Below, piece after piece: positions 9,445 through 20,700 of a stretch of 64,000 bases of DNA (position 1 is its first letter; each line of letters opens with the position of its first letter). The stretch spans positions 682,001-746,000 of the forward strand of contig MOWL01000089.1 in NCBI GenBank assembly GCA_002110485.1, given 5' to 3'. Made by a program: the position numbers and the translations under genes. A model generated the notes under the pieces. The model was not told the origin of the DNA. It was given only the letters and a program-made list of their open reading frames with translations, and ran no database searches. This DNA comes from Emergomyces orientalis. Its lineage: Eukaryota; Ascomycota; Eurotiomycetes; Onygenales; Ajellomycetaceae.

Positions 9445-10031
9445 TAAACTTGATTGTTATTTGGGACTGAATGAACATCAGTCAAAGTGATCTAACAAAT
9501 TCTGAAACATGAGACTAAAGAATTTGTACAAATCTAATATGAATTCAACTAATCTTTTTTTATATATTCTAGATATTCTCACATGTTGCTCACATCTTTA
9601 CAAAATGAAAGAACTTCAGATCATTAATACATGAATATTTCTCTTTGTGTTGTCTACTCTTGGAGTTTCAGTGGCTATGTTGTGAAATAAAACTAACAAG
9701 AGACTTAACAAAATGCATGTAGAAAATGCATATCAATACAGAAGCAAAGTCAAGGCTTTTAAAAAAGAAATGAAGAAGATAAGTAAATTGAATTGAATTT
9801 AATATTTATTTTTAGATGAACTATATTCTCTAACTGCTGTTTATTAGAAAGCAGCTGCACTGAACACTTTGAAAAGAAGTGATGAAACTGAACAGCAACT
9901 GAATAGATTATATCAGAGAAGAATTTTCTCATCTTCTATAATAATTTTATACATTTTTATCTTCACATAGTTGAATGTGATATATTTTTATATGTATATC
10001 TGTTCATATTTGTATTCTTGTGAAAATTCAG
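9445..10031. repeat. 587-bp direct repeat, copy 1
   Basis: Matches 10152-10738 at a constant offset of 707, so no insertions or deletions separate the copies. Shared ends are TAAACTTG on the left and AAAATTCAG on the right. Differences are transitions throughout the parts I compared, and this copy is the more AT-rich at its right end. It could be an LTR of a short element (inner span only 120 bp) or one unit of a tandem duplication. No target-site duplication was found. Confidence 0.85.
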
Positions 10032-10151
10032 AATTCTTGAGCATCTAGAGAATTTCAATGACATAGTGAACTCTGATGTGCTCAAGAAGATCATGATTAT
10101 TCATGTCAAAGCTATTGATTGTCATTTGTCTGACAATAATATCACTGTGTC

Positions 10152-10738
10152 TAAACTTGATTGTTATTTGGGGCTGAATGAACATCAGTCAAAGTGACCT
10201 AACAAATTCTGAAATGTGAGACTAAAGAATTTGTACAAATCTAATATGAATTCAACTAATCTTTTCTTATATATTCTAGATATTCTTACATGTCACTCAC
10301 ATCTTTACAAAATGAAAGAACTCCAGATTATTAATACATGAATATTTCTCTTTGTGTTGTCTATTCTTGAAGTTCTGGTGGCTATGTTGCAAAATAAAAC
10401 TAATGAGAGACTTAACAAGATGCATGTAGAAGATACATATCAATACAGAAGCAAAGCTGAGACTTTTGAAAAAGAAATGAAGAAGATAAGTAAATTGAAT
10501 TGAATTTAACATTTATTTTTAGATGAACTATATTCTCTAACTGCTGTTTATTAGAAAGCAGCTGCACTGGACACTTTGAAAAGAAGTGATGAAACTGAAC
10601 AGCAACTGAATAGATTGTATCAGAGAAGAATTTTCTCATCTTCTATAATAATCTTATGCATCTTTATCTTTATATAGTTGAATGCAATATATTTTTACAT
10701 GCATACCTGTCCATATTCGCGTCCTCGTGAAAATTCAG
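10152..10738. repeat. 587-bp direct repeat, copy 2
   Basis: Second copy of 9445-10031. Near its right end it keeps C and G (for example ATTCGCGTCCTCGTG) where copy 1 has T and A (ATTTGTATTCTTGTG). Immediately after it the sequence turns from AT-rich to ordinary composition. Confidence 0.85.
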
Positions 10739-11287
10739 TATACTTATAATGCATATTTACTCTCATTCTACTCTGACAGACAAGATGTAGGCTTGCTGGA
10801 ACGAATTTGATAAGAACGAAATCGCATGAAGAGTAAAAATCTGTGTTGATAGGTTAAGGCTGCTCCGTTGGGGTGCCTTGTTGCGGTGACGAAAAGCAGT
10901 TCAAAGGGATTGATGGGAGCAGAGATGTGGCTGAGGAGTAAAGCGGCAAGAGAAGGCCGAGTCTTATTACATTTCACCCTGACAGTGCGACGCGCAGTAG
11001 CCAAATAGAACCGCTATTCGCACGGGAGCATCCGCTTATCTCAGAAAAAGATGTAATAACTCTCTGTCCTGGAGTTGCACCATGGTATTCGAAGAGTAGC
11101 AATACTCCCCCATCCCAATATAGGGCCGTTTATACTCAGGGAACGCCCATTTCACCATCCACTCACATGCCAATACACCCTTCAACGTTAACTGTTCCAA
11201 CGTTAACTGTTCCAACGTTAACCGTCTCTCAGGCCAAACGAAAGCATCGACTACAGCATATCTATAATATCCCTTTTCTTCCCCCTT
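10739..11287. other. Spacer at the edge of the AT-rich block
   Basis: Transition from repeat-rich DNA to normal composition. A minus-strand open stretch at 11004-10768 has no ATG and no recognisable domain. Contains the short tandem repeat at 11181-11222. Confidence 0.5.
11181..11222. repeat. 15-bp tandem repeat
   Basis: Nearly three copies of a unit containing CAACGTTAACTGTTC. Each has the palindrome AACGTT next to GTTAAC. No function is evident. Confidence 0.8.
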
Positions 11288-12075
11288 TCAAACCCGGGTA
11301 TTCTCAACTTTTCGTCTCGGACGTTGAATGTGACTCTCAAACCGGTCTTCCCAGGACCGTACATTTTGACATGGCTTCGGTTCCCCGCATTCATCCAAAT
11401 ATTCATACATCGCCTCACAAATTTCCCACCACTCCAGTGGTAGGCTTTCCGGGATATCAATTTGCTCAGCTATAATATCATCTAAAATGGCAAGGAATTC
11501 TTCAAACAAGGGGGGCTGGCCGAGTATAGCCCATATGGCACACGCGAGAGTCCAGACGTCAGATGGAAATATAAGTCTTCGCTTTGGCTCAAAGTGGGCT
11601 TCAGGTGGTGCAAAGGAGAGAAGTATGTGACCCATACCGGGGTCAGTTGAAGGAAGGTACGCCTCACCAAATCAGAGAGAAGCACTAAGATTTCAGAAGG
11701 GGGAAATTCCTCCGAGGCTTCACCGAGCCAGAGTGGAATGTTGTCAGCAGACGGGACACTCGGCTCAAGTGGTTTTCCGTCAAGAAGAACCATAAGTTGT
11801 GAATCTGGCTGGTGGAATGCACTGTAAAGCTGTTCGACTGAGAAACGCGAAAGCACGATCCCGAGATGAAGATCTGAAATATCATTGGTAGAATTTGTCA
11901 TGGAATTTAATTGAAGGCACAGAAATTGTCTAGACTGACATCCATGGACCAATCCTCGGGCATGGGAATATCCAAGTGCTAGGACTCGCTGCGCAACAAG
12001 CGAACGAGCTGTAGCAGCGTGGAAATGACGGTTGTATGGGCCATCCCTTCTCGCCTGAGAAGCTGCACATTGCTG
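11288..12075 (-). pseudogene. Broken SRPK-like protein kinase
   Basis: C-lobe of a eukaryotic protein kinase of the SRPK-like type often found in many copies in Onygenales and other Eurotiomycetes. From 12075 the frame reads into LALGYSHARGLVHG, then a GT-AG intron (11939-11874, 66 nt) joins to the catalytic loop. That loop reads HGYLHLGIV, where active relatives have HGDLHLGN, so both the catalytic Asp and the Mg-binding Asn are lost. At 11667-11673 the DFG motif (before GEAYLPS) is broken by a one-base deletion that shifts the frame. The second frame continues with APPEAHFEP, the FPSDVWTLACAIW helix and a normal-looking tail to the stop at 11288. The N-lobe is missing or unrecognisable upstream. 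Three separate defects make this a pseudogene rather than a sequencing fault. Confidence 0.85.
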
Positions 12076-13516
12076 TTACTGTTACGTAGCAAGGATGATT
12101 TCCGTTAGGTCCGTTAGGTCCCTGAAGGATAAATCGGCCTAGTACTATCGGTATCTATTGCCCTGTCGGGATGATTACTGTAAGGACAGGTGGAGGTAAG
12201 AAGGCTAAGAATCTCAACCTCCCGATAGTTTGACTCCCCTGTCCCGATTTAGACCGCGATCCATACATTAAATTGGTCGTCGTGACAGAGCCAGGTGGTT
12301 GAGTATGCCCGGTAGCCTAGTTTATGGGCGGCCCGATATCGAGAGTGAATGATATTTCCTATTGATAAAGGATGCTATCCACCAGGTCGGTATCATTCAA
12401 GGGTGTTGACTTCTTCGGTAGGAGTATATTTAAAGGGCGGTGGGTTGGGCTTTTCGGAACTGACAGTCTGCCATTCCGGAGTAGTGGTTGACTTGAACGC
12501 GACCTCGGTTTTAAGATGGCCAAAATATCCAGTTAGTGGTTACGTCTGATGAAAGCCAAACCATTGCAAGTGATATGCTCAGAGGAGAAGTGAGCCGAAT
12601 GGTAGCTTCATGAAGGTTGTTTCCTTCGGCTAGAAAGGTAGAATTTGGGTGTGATTGTTTGTATATTTCTGTCATTTTCAAAAATTGATCTGCTTTTCTC
12701 ATTTCAGAAAACTTTGAAGTGTAGCACCAGAGAATAATCAAAAAATGAAAATTGAGATAAATCTATCTCAGGAAAATGAACTGTGATTGCGGATTTCATA
12801 TTTATGTCTCTGTCTCAAATATTGTTCAAGGTCCTTCACTAGTACTGCTCACTCGCAGGATGGGAGACACTGAAAAGATCAGCCCCTGTCTAAATAACTA
12901 TAGGAGGCACCTTACATAACTATGCTCGTGGATAGAATCTGATTATATGAAGGATACAAAATGTAACAGGGAAATTCCATCAACAATGATAGAATATACA
13001 TAGTAATACAGCTGCAGTCGGCAAGTAGTCTGATAATGACTAAGTATGGGATGTCACATGGGGCTGGATGCCTCGGAAGAAAAGCACGTGACAGCCCGCC
13101 CAGCATCTCCGCCGAGCTTTAGATAAAAGCTGGGGAAAGAGCTGGGGAAAGAGCAGGGAAGCAGGAAGCTTGGTCAATAGGAACGTATATAGGTATATAA
13201 AAAGGCAATAAATATGCCCACTTCTACCAGCTCACTGCCAACTCCTCGACATCTCCTCTACAACTCCCACCGACTCAGTCTCCCACGCTCGTCGATACTG
13301 GGATAGCGCCATTTTTTGTTCACCGTGTGACTGACTTGTGACACCCCCCCCCACCCAGAATGACCCTGTCTGGGCAGGTGGTTAACGGGTTCTTGGTTGT
13401 ATGGCAGCTATCGGTAATGGTCGCCCCCGCATATATATATGCCCATATATCTAGGCATCTATCTCATAGCTCTGTTCTAACTATATGAATATCCAGAGAC
13501 GCCTTGGGTAGATTCT
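12076..13516. other. Intergenic, 5' region of the peroxin gene
   Basis: No coding signal. Includes a short duplicated GTTAGGTCC at about 12104-12122 and, in the right part, a CT-rich leader and a TATA-like box upstream of the gene at 13517. The left part may hold the lost N-lobe of the kinase but nothing is recognisable. Confidence 0.5.
13194..13205 (+). promoter_or_regulatory. TATA-like box of the peroxin gene
   Basis: TATATAAAAAGG about 310 bp before the ATG at 13517, followed by pyrimidine-rich sequence typical of fungal leaders. Position relative to the real transcription start is unknown. Confidence 0.45.
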
Positions 13517-15682
13517 ATGTCCCCAACTACTTATCCTCAAGATGATGGCGCTCCGGCGGTCTCAGCCTCCGCCGTCAATGCTGCTGTTCCGCCCACAGTC
13601 GCTGCCTTCTCCCCTGCCACTATATCCGGATCATCCCTAGCTTCGAGACAGCGTTCTACGATAATAGTCCACAGAAAATCACCTCTCCTTGTCGCAACTC
13701 CTCCCCCAGTCACTCGTGCACTGGCCTACTCTCACCCTTTTCTGCTCCCTCTAAATCGACTGGTGGGTTTGCTCTCATGGACGAGCGGTGATCCTTGGGA
13801 GAGCTTCCTTTTGGTTGCTGGCTTCTGGATCACTGTTTTATACGGAGATGTTATCTTACTCTGGGCGGGACCTATCCTGGTTGTGCTGGGATTGATCCTG
13901 GCTATGTATTCACGAAGATATTCTCCGCTATCATCGACCGGCCTTACTGGAGAAAAGCATGGAGGTCACGGAGAGGGGGATGGTGCCTCCAAACGCCACA
14001 AGAGCCTGGATGAAATCGTTGAGACTTTGAGGACATTCACGACGAGATGTAATATCTTGCTCGAACCTTTGCTTGAACTGACAGACTTCCTTTCCACTCA
14101 GCGGACGGCTACCTCTGCAACGACCAGGCCAGCATTAACATCATTGACAATGCGCATAGTACTCGTGACTCCTATTTGGATTCTTTTAACTCTGTCACCT
14201 TTCTGCCTCATCACTGCTCGTCGTGTCATAATCTCTGTCGGCACAGTCATCCTCACATGGCACTCTAAGCCAGCACGCATATCGCGTGTCATACTCTGGC
14301 GTTCATTAACCGTCCGTCGCTTATGCTCTGTTATTACAGGACTCCAATTTTCTTACAACCCTTATCCTAGCGATAAAGGCTCCAACACTGCCTCAAAATC
14401 TTCCCTTCTCTCGCTGAACCCTTTCCGCCGCAAACCGAACAATAACAATTCAGCAGCTAATATTTCAATGAAAAAACGGCGAGCTGACTCATCTGGTGTC
14501 CGTTTCACTTTCATCCTCTACGAAAACCAGCGACGTTGGTTGGGGATTGGTTGGACATACTCACTCTTCGCGTACGAACGTGCTGCATGGACGGACGAAC
14601 ATCTCAACCCTGCTCCACAAAAGGACGACTTTGAATTACCTGAAGTAGAGGGTGGGAATGTGCGATGGAGATGGGTACCTGGAAGCGAGTGGCGGATCGA
14701 TAACAATCCGTCCGATGCTCCTAGCAAAAAATCTTCGAAACCCGCTCAAAGTTCCAGTGGGAACGGTTCCGGTGACGATGAGGGCTGGATATATTATGAT
14801 AACAAGGTAAGAAACTGTTCAGTATTTACCGATCCTCTTACACAGCGATGTGTTTTATCCATCCGTTTTGGATGTCGGAATTAGTTATATACTTCGTATC
14901 ATTACTGAAAACCTGAGCAATAGTGGAACGACGGCCGCCGTGGCCAAGACGGCTGGGGTAGGTACACAAGACGCCGGAAATGGTGTCGGGACGCCGAGCT
15001 CGTGGAAATATCTCCCAGTACCGAAATCACCCCACCACCGTCCCCCTCTCTAGAGAAGGGGTCATCATTCTCACCGTCACAACCAAGCAAACCTAACGAC
15101 GACGATAACGTCTCAGACACAGACAGCAGAAACTGTCCGCCATACGACTCTCGCAAGGCCCGCAAACGGCGCTGGTTCGGCAGTAGCGAGCTATCAAAGG
15201 CCCTAGCCTCGTCACCAGGCTCAGCCTCTAGTTTACAAAATAGCGAATCAGGCTCAACCGCCATTGCCACAGGTACAAGCGCAGGCTCAGGCGCAAGAGC
15301 AAATGCAAACACAAGCGCAGACTCAACCGCGACGAAACTCCCATCGTCGTCATCGAGTAATATCCCCAACGTTCGTGCCACCTCCACCTCCTACAACAAC
15401 TCCAACTCCCCATTCGCAAGCAGTTTTGACAATAATGGTGGCGGCGCTGGCAGCAGCAGTAGTAGAAACAGTTTGTCCTCCCGAAGGCGTGGTAGGCCCG
15501 GTACCAGCAGCGTGACTGGAGTGGATACCGACGGCGAGAGCCTGAGCAGGAGCATCCGCGACCAGGAAATCGAGGAGGCGGAGAACATTGTGGATCGTTT
15601 TGGGAATCGGCCAGGCGGGACGGCTGAGAGGGCGGAGAGGGGATGGGGCTTGGGTGATGATGCGCATATGGGGTTAAGCTAA
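13517..15682 (+). CDS. Dysferlin-domain peroxin, Pex23/Pex30 family
   Basis: Two coding exons, 13517-14806 and 14924-15682, with a 117-nt GT-AG intron in phase 0; predicted 682 aa. Hydrophobic segments lie at about residues 95-132 and 210-245. The dysferlin N-terminal motif begins at about residue 330 (ENQRRWLGIGWT, then AAWTDE and WRWVPGSEWRID). The C-terminal dysferlin motif spans the intron: GWIYYDNK joins to WNDGRRGQDGWGRYTRRRKW, which confirms the splice. Proteins of this family sit in ER membrane regions contacting peroxisomes and control peroxisome number and size. The last about 220 residues are Ser/Asn-rich and low complexity. Leaving the intron unspliced would end the protein at 455 aa inside the dysferlin module. 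A MITE begins 31 bp after the stop. Confidence 0.88.
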
Positions 15683-15713
15683 CAGCTGGAAGAAAAGAAG
15701 AAAAAGGGGAATA

Positions 15714-15982
15714 TACGGAGGTGTGGAACATAAGTCTTTGCACACGCTAGAAATTTAATCGGTAATGCAGTTACATAACCTCTCTAAGCAGGTTAGTGAT
15801 GATTTAAGGCCTATTAATACCTATCACGCCTATAGTGGATTCAGCCAGACACTAATATACCTATCTCATAGGCTCTGAGACCCCCAACATTGAGCATCCG
15901 GGCCGGAGTTATTTGTCACCGGTACTTATATTTCAATATATATTTCTAGCGTGTGCAAGGACTTTTGTTCCACACCTCCGTA
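15714..15982. mobile_element. MITE with long inverted repeats, TA target site
   Basis: A 269-bp element. The left end TACGGAGGTGTGGAACA and following bases are repeated inverted at the right end, about 45 bp with only a few mismatches (15714-15758 against 15982-15938). TA dinucleotides flank it on both sides (15712-15713 and 15983-15984), as for Tc1/mariner-type insertions. The inner 180 bp has no open frame, so it is non-autonomous. It lies within the likely 3' UTR of the peroxin gene and its transcript could fold into a long hairpin. Confidence 0.9.
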
Positions 15983-16751
15983 TATATATATACTCTACCG
16001 GCTGGTGTGTTGATAGTTTTCCGGGATTATCCCCTTTCCCCGTAAGCAATCCCTTTTGATACTTTTTCTGCGGCTTTCCCTACATGGCAGCATCACTTGT
16101 TACCCAAAAGGCGAAATGGAACCGGATCGGCATGTTGAGGGCCAAAATGGAAGCATGGAAACACGGTTGACATGTGTGGCGTCTCCATACATATATATGC
16201 ATGTTGGGGTGGGTTGGGGTGATTGTGCTTTTGCTTTTTTACTCTTCAGGGACATAACGATTTTACGAGCGTAATATCTTTTATTTTATTTTACTGAACT
16301 GAGGACTTGTTTATGATTTTATTCTGGCTGACGCAGACCCCGTTTATTTATATAAACCTTCTAATATCATGGATGATACCTTTTTATATCCAGTTTAAAC
16401 TGGGTGGTAGCTAATAAATGTATTTGCATGCACATGCAGTTAGATATTAACCACTCGATTTTGCCCAGGGAAAATTGTAGGATAATCCATTGAAAGGTAA
16501 AATATAATCGGTATTAGTTTAACAATACTACCTACGTATGTGCAGATAGACTTTGCTCAACGCAATCACGCATTAAAATCCCCAAGATTGAATCATAGAA
16601 AGAAAAAAAAAAAGGAAAAAAAACCCATACATAAACCCAAGACGACCGCTTCCATAGCTTTAATCGAAGGCAAGTAGAAAACAAGGAGGAACAAACCACA
16701 ACAAACAGCATTTCACCTCCCCCCCTTCCAATACCACTCACAAATCACAAA
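15983..16751. other. Intergenic between convergent genes
   Basis: 3' flanks of the peroxin gene (plus) and the SDR gene (minus). AT-rich, no coding signal; 16600-16625 is an A-rich run. Confidence 0.5.
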
Positions 16752-17785
16752 TCACAACGTAATCTCCTCACACATCATATCCACATCCTCCCCTTCCACC
16801 GCATCAACCTTATCCCTAACAACCATCTCCACCGCATCATCAATATCATCCTCCCCGCCCAACAAATCCAACCAACCCCTCGTATCCCCCCTGGCCAACA
16901 ACCGATCCGCCACAATCGCCACATCCTCCCGCCCCACATTCGCCGGCACCCCGCCTTCCAACACAACCTCCTTCGGCTTCCCCAACTCCACCTTCCATGT
17001 CGCAGGCGAATCCATCAACGGGCCCGGCCGGAGTAATATAGCCTGGAACCTACCCTCGCTACCCTCCTTACGACCTAGCTGGTCATCCAGCTCCGCCCGC
17101 TTGCGCGCCATGACGGTGAAGTACTCGTCCGCGGCCAGTTTGGCCTGGTAGTAATCTGGCAGGACGTTTTGATTGATGTGCTCGAAGCGTTCCCAGGGCC
17201 CTGGGGAGAGCCAGGGGGGCTGTTTGCGCCGGCTGCCGATGTGGGAGATTAGGAGGAATTTTGTGATGGAAGGGTTGGTGAAGGTTGCGGAGATGAAGTG
17301 TTTGGCCGCATCGCGATCTATGGTGTAGGTGCGCAGGGGACCGCCTTTGCCGCCGGCGCCTGTTGGGTTTTAATTAACGGAGGGATTGTGTGAGTCATAT
17401 GTACGTATACCCCCAGGATGAAAAAAGATATTTATTTTGTAAAAATGAATCAGAGAATCGGATAGAAATGAATGAATTAATTGAATTTGACAAAAAAAAC
17501 ATTCAAAAAGAAGGTTGTTAACATACCAGCCGCCCAAACAACATAATCCGGCTTCACGCGGTCTACAATCGCCTTTGCATCATCGACGTTCTTCACATCG
17601 TCAAGGCTGGAGATCAGCACGTCGACCTTGCCCTTCTTGCCTGTGCCCAGTTTCATGATGTCGTTGGTATGATCTGGGTTGCGGATTACGCTGGTTACGT
17701 CCCAGGAGCGGTTGAGAAGGAGAGGGGTGAGGAAGCGGGCAATCTTGCCGTGTCCGCCAATGAGGAGCACGCGGGGATTCGCCAT
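16752..17785 (-). CDS. NAD(P)-binding SDR-like protein (YMR090W type)
   Basis: Two exons, 17785-17527 and 17359-16752, with a 167-nt GT-AG intron in phase 1; predicted 288 aa. The N-terminus has the Rossmann nucleotide-binding motif GGHGKIA at about residues 10-16, followed by a basic residue after beta-2 (VIRN) that favours NADP. After the intron, LLISHIG and the ...YYQAK... segment correspond to the atypical SDR active-site region. The C-terminal part contains RPGPL and EDVA, typical of atypical SDR proteins such as yeast YMR090W and bacterial YwnB-like oxidoreductases. Substrate unknown. The first exon/intron junction is supported by uninterrupted VWAAGAGGKGGP reading across the splice. 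Confidence 0.85.
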
Positions 17786-20700
17786 GGTTGTTTTTCTTTT
17801 GGGTTTCCTTTGGGGGTGTTATCGAGGAGAGGGATATTAGTGAGGTTATATTGTACGTATTTGACGGCTTTTGTAGACTGCGGGGTAGCTTTTGATCAAG
17901 GTTGAGATACAGATACGGTTGGCTATGTATATGCGTGGGGAGGAATATAGATAAGATAGTCGCAATTGTTATTTTGTTCAGCTGTTCTGGTAGAGATAGA
18001 TCTCTTGATATGGGTTCACAAGAATTATATCCGAAGATACAGGAATTATCTATATATAAGGATTTTATAAAAGGATTGTCCTCGAAGTCAAATGGGCGAG
18101 ACACGGCGAATTGGATTCTAGATTTGGGATGTTTGGGTGATGGCGTCATAGGCCGGGGAGCAGCAGCCAACGAGAAGCCGCGGATGGAGGAGCCGAGCAG
18201 GGGGAGATGGAAAAAAAAAAGGGGCCGGGGGGCGGACGGGGAAGAAGAAGAAGAAGAAGGGGGATGATTGTATTGTGAAATAGAGATATTTCTGAATTTA
18301 CATATATATACTAGTATATTACCTGTGAGAAATGGCTGTGGGAGTAATGTAATGAATATGGATATGCGTGATTATTCATACTCTCCCAAAATTAATCATC
18401 GGCATGCATTGATAAATCATCCAGCGCGTTGTTTCCTGTCTCAACTCTACATATCCCACACATAGCGGATCCATCTCATGATATTTCCATCTAGAGGCAT
18501 TTCAACTATTATAAATTAGCTCAAAACATGGATGGAGAGGGACAGGACGTTTATCGGCGGTTATCTCGTTAAACATAGAGAATATCCTCTCTCATCTTCG
18601 ACTCCGCACCCCTTTTTTGCCGTGCTTTTATTTAGGAGATGATTCTTTAATCATAACCTACCTATTTCCTGAATAAGCTTCTGGCATATATCGAGTAGGG
18701 TGATGAGTCTGTGTAGTATTTGTCCTGTGTTCTGTGTCCTACATATATATACATCTGACGATCTGATATATGTATGAGACTTGAACATGTTGATATTGAT
18801 AAAGGGGGTGTTTGCTTTGAGGATCTGAGTCCTTCTTCATGCAGAACCCCCCAGACACACTACATCAATACCCTCCATAAACTTGTGGAATTTTTAGAAA
18901 TACCCCGCAACATATTTATTTGGGGGGCGGGACAGTGAGCCTCCTGAGAGCCCCAGAACGTATGTACTTGTACAGTACATAGTTAGAGCAAACCATGCAT
19001 CAAGAGTTGATCTCGACGAGCTTTGACGAAGAGCTTCGGTTTTGTAAGGGAACATGCTGTTTAATAAGAGGCATTATTGTTATTAGTGGGGCGGGTAATG
19101 GCTCAAATTTTGCATGTTAGAACCCAAATTTGAGTGGTGGCAATATTTTGATGTCTCCCTTTCTTCTTCCACAATTGTACGGCGGAGTAGCATGAGACAT
19201 GAATGGTCGAAGGGGAAAAGAAAAAAGAGAAAAAAAAATCCCCAGCGGATCAAAGCAAAAGTTGATAATAAAGAACTGATCAATGAATGTGTGTCTAGTT
19301 TGTTGCCCCTGGGGAGTTGCAATGGGAGTTTGATCTGAGACTCCGTATGTTAATTTCTGATGTTTATGGAAATGATTTAACATATATATATATATATATA
19401 TATAGCTGATGTAGAACTCTTCAAAAATGCTCGTGAAACAAACTTTACTTTTTCAAACATTTCATCAATGAGCCCCACAGAGTAGAGTTGAATTTTTTCA
19501 AGTTAATGATAGACAGCAGCTCATTTTGGTTTCCCAGGGCTATTGTTTTTTTTCATCCTCCCTTTTCTTCTTTTCTTTTTTGCCCTGTTTTCTCCCAAGC
19601 AATAGCTCAATTTGGAATCAGCAGGAGGCGGGTAGATAGATATAGATATTCGTGCGCCGTAGCGACTTGGTCGAAGTGAACTTCAGGCGTGCAATGCGAT
19701 TGCACGACCCGTTGGTGTCTATGGATCGTGACTCCTCCAACTCTGTAGCCTTTTAACTGCAGAGGGCAGCAAGGCAAACTATTATATTTCAGATCCTGAA
19801 ATGTCCATAGTTGTGGTTGGATTAAGGGTTCTTTCACAGAATATTGGTGGAGAAAAGACAGATGATGAAAAATGTCGTAAGAAGAGAAAAGATATGAATG
19901 AAAGTCGGAAAAACAAAAAAAAAAAAACAAAAAAAAACAAAAAAAAATATATCACTATCGATCCTAGCCACTTCTGCATGAACGCAATGCAATGCAGACG
20001 TGAAGGTAGTTCGTTCTCCGTACAGCATGTAGGTAGGCAAGCCAGCGAGCAAGCAGGTTATAGCAACACGCGCTATATGATCTATATATCCCTACAGACC
20101 CGAAACAACATTACTATTGATTATTGATTTTGCAGCGGGACTCTCAATCCGTTTGCACCGTACCTCAGCTCCTTTTGAGGCTTCCTCAAATACAGTATCA
20201 GAGTTATATGGTCAAATATCAACCTATCAACTAGAGCTGTTAACATGAGTCGGGAGCGATTTTATTTTGAACTGCAGGACTGGACTTAACATACCAGTTC
20301 GCTTGCAAGATCGCAATTTTCATATATCGAGAGGCCGAGCATGTAATGTGCTTTTTCAACACCGACAAAGCTCGCCACCCCACTCCCACTCACCTAAACC
20401 CCGCCCCACTCCCGTACCCAGGAGAGACGAAAGGCTTGAAGAGGGGAAAAAACCAGTTTCTGCTTAAGAAACAACATTCGCCAAATATATTTAGCCGTGT
20501 AATGGTAAAATTATCAAACAAATAGGGAAGGTTAGCGAAGATGCGCGGGCAATTTATTTTTTCTTCTTTTGCTGGTCAGAGAATACTTAAGTTGTCCAAA
20601 CAATACTCTGGGGCACGCACTTAATCAAGGGAAAGCCGAGAACCTCCTCGAACGAGGGGAAAAAAAAACAAGGATAAAACGTCCACATAACACGAAATCG

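Noticed and set aside
9445..10738. Confident call of a miniature LTR element
   Set aside because: No target duplication or primer site could be seen; left as a direct repeat pair.
10768..11004. 78-codon minus-strand frame
   Set aside because: No ATG start and no domain; lies at the repeat edge.
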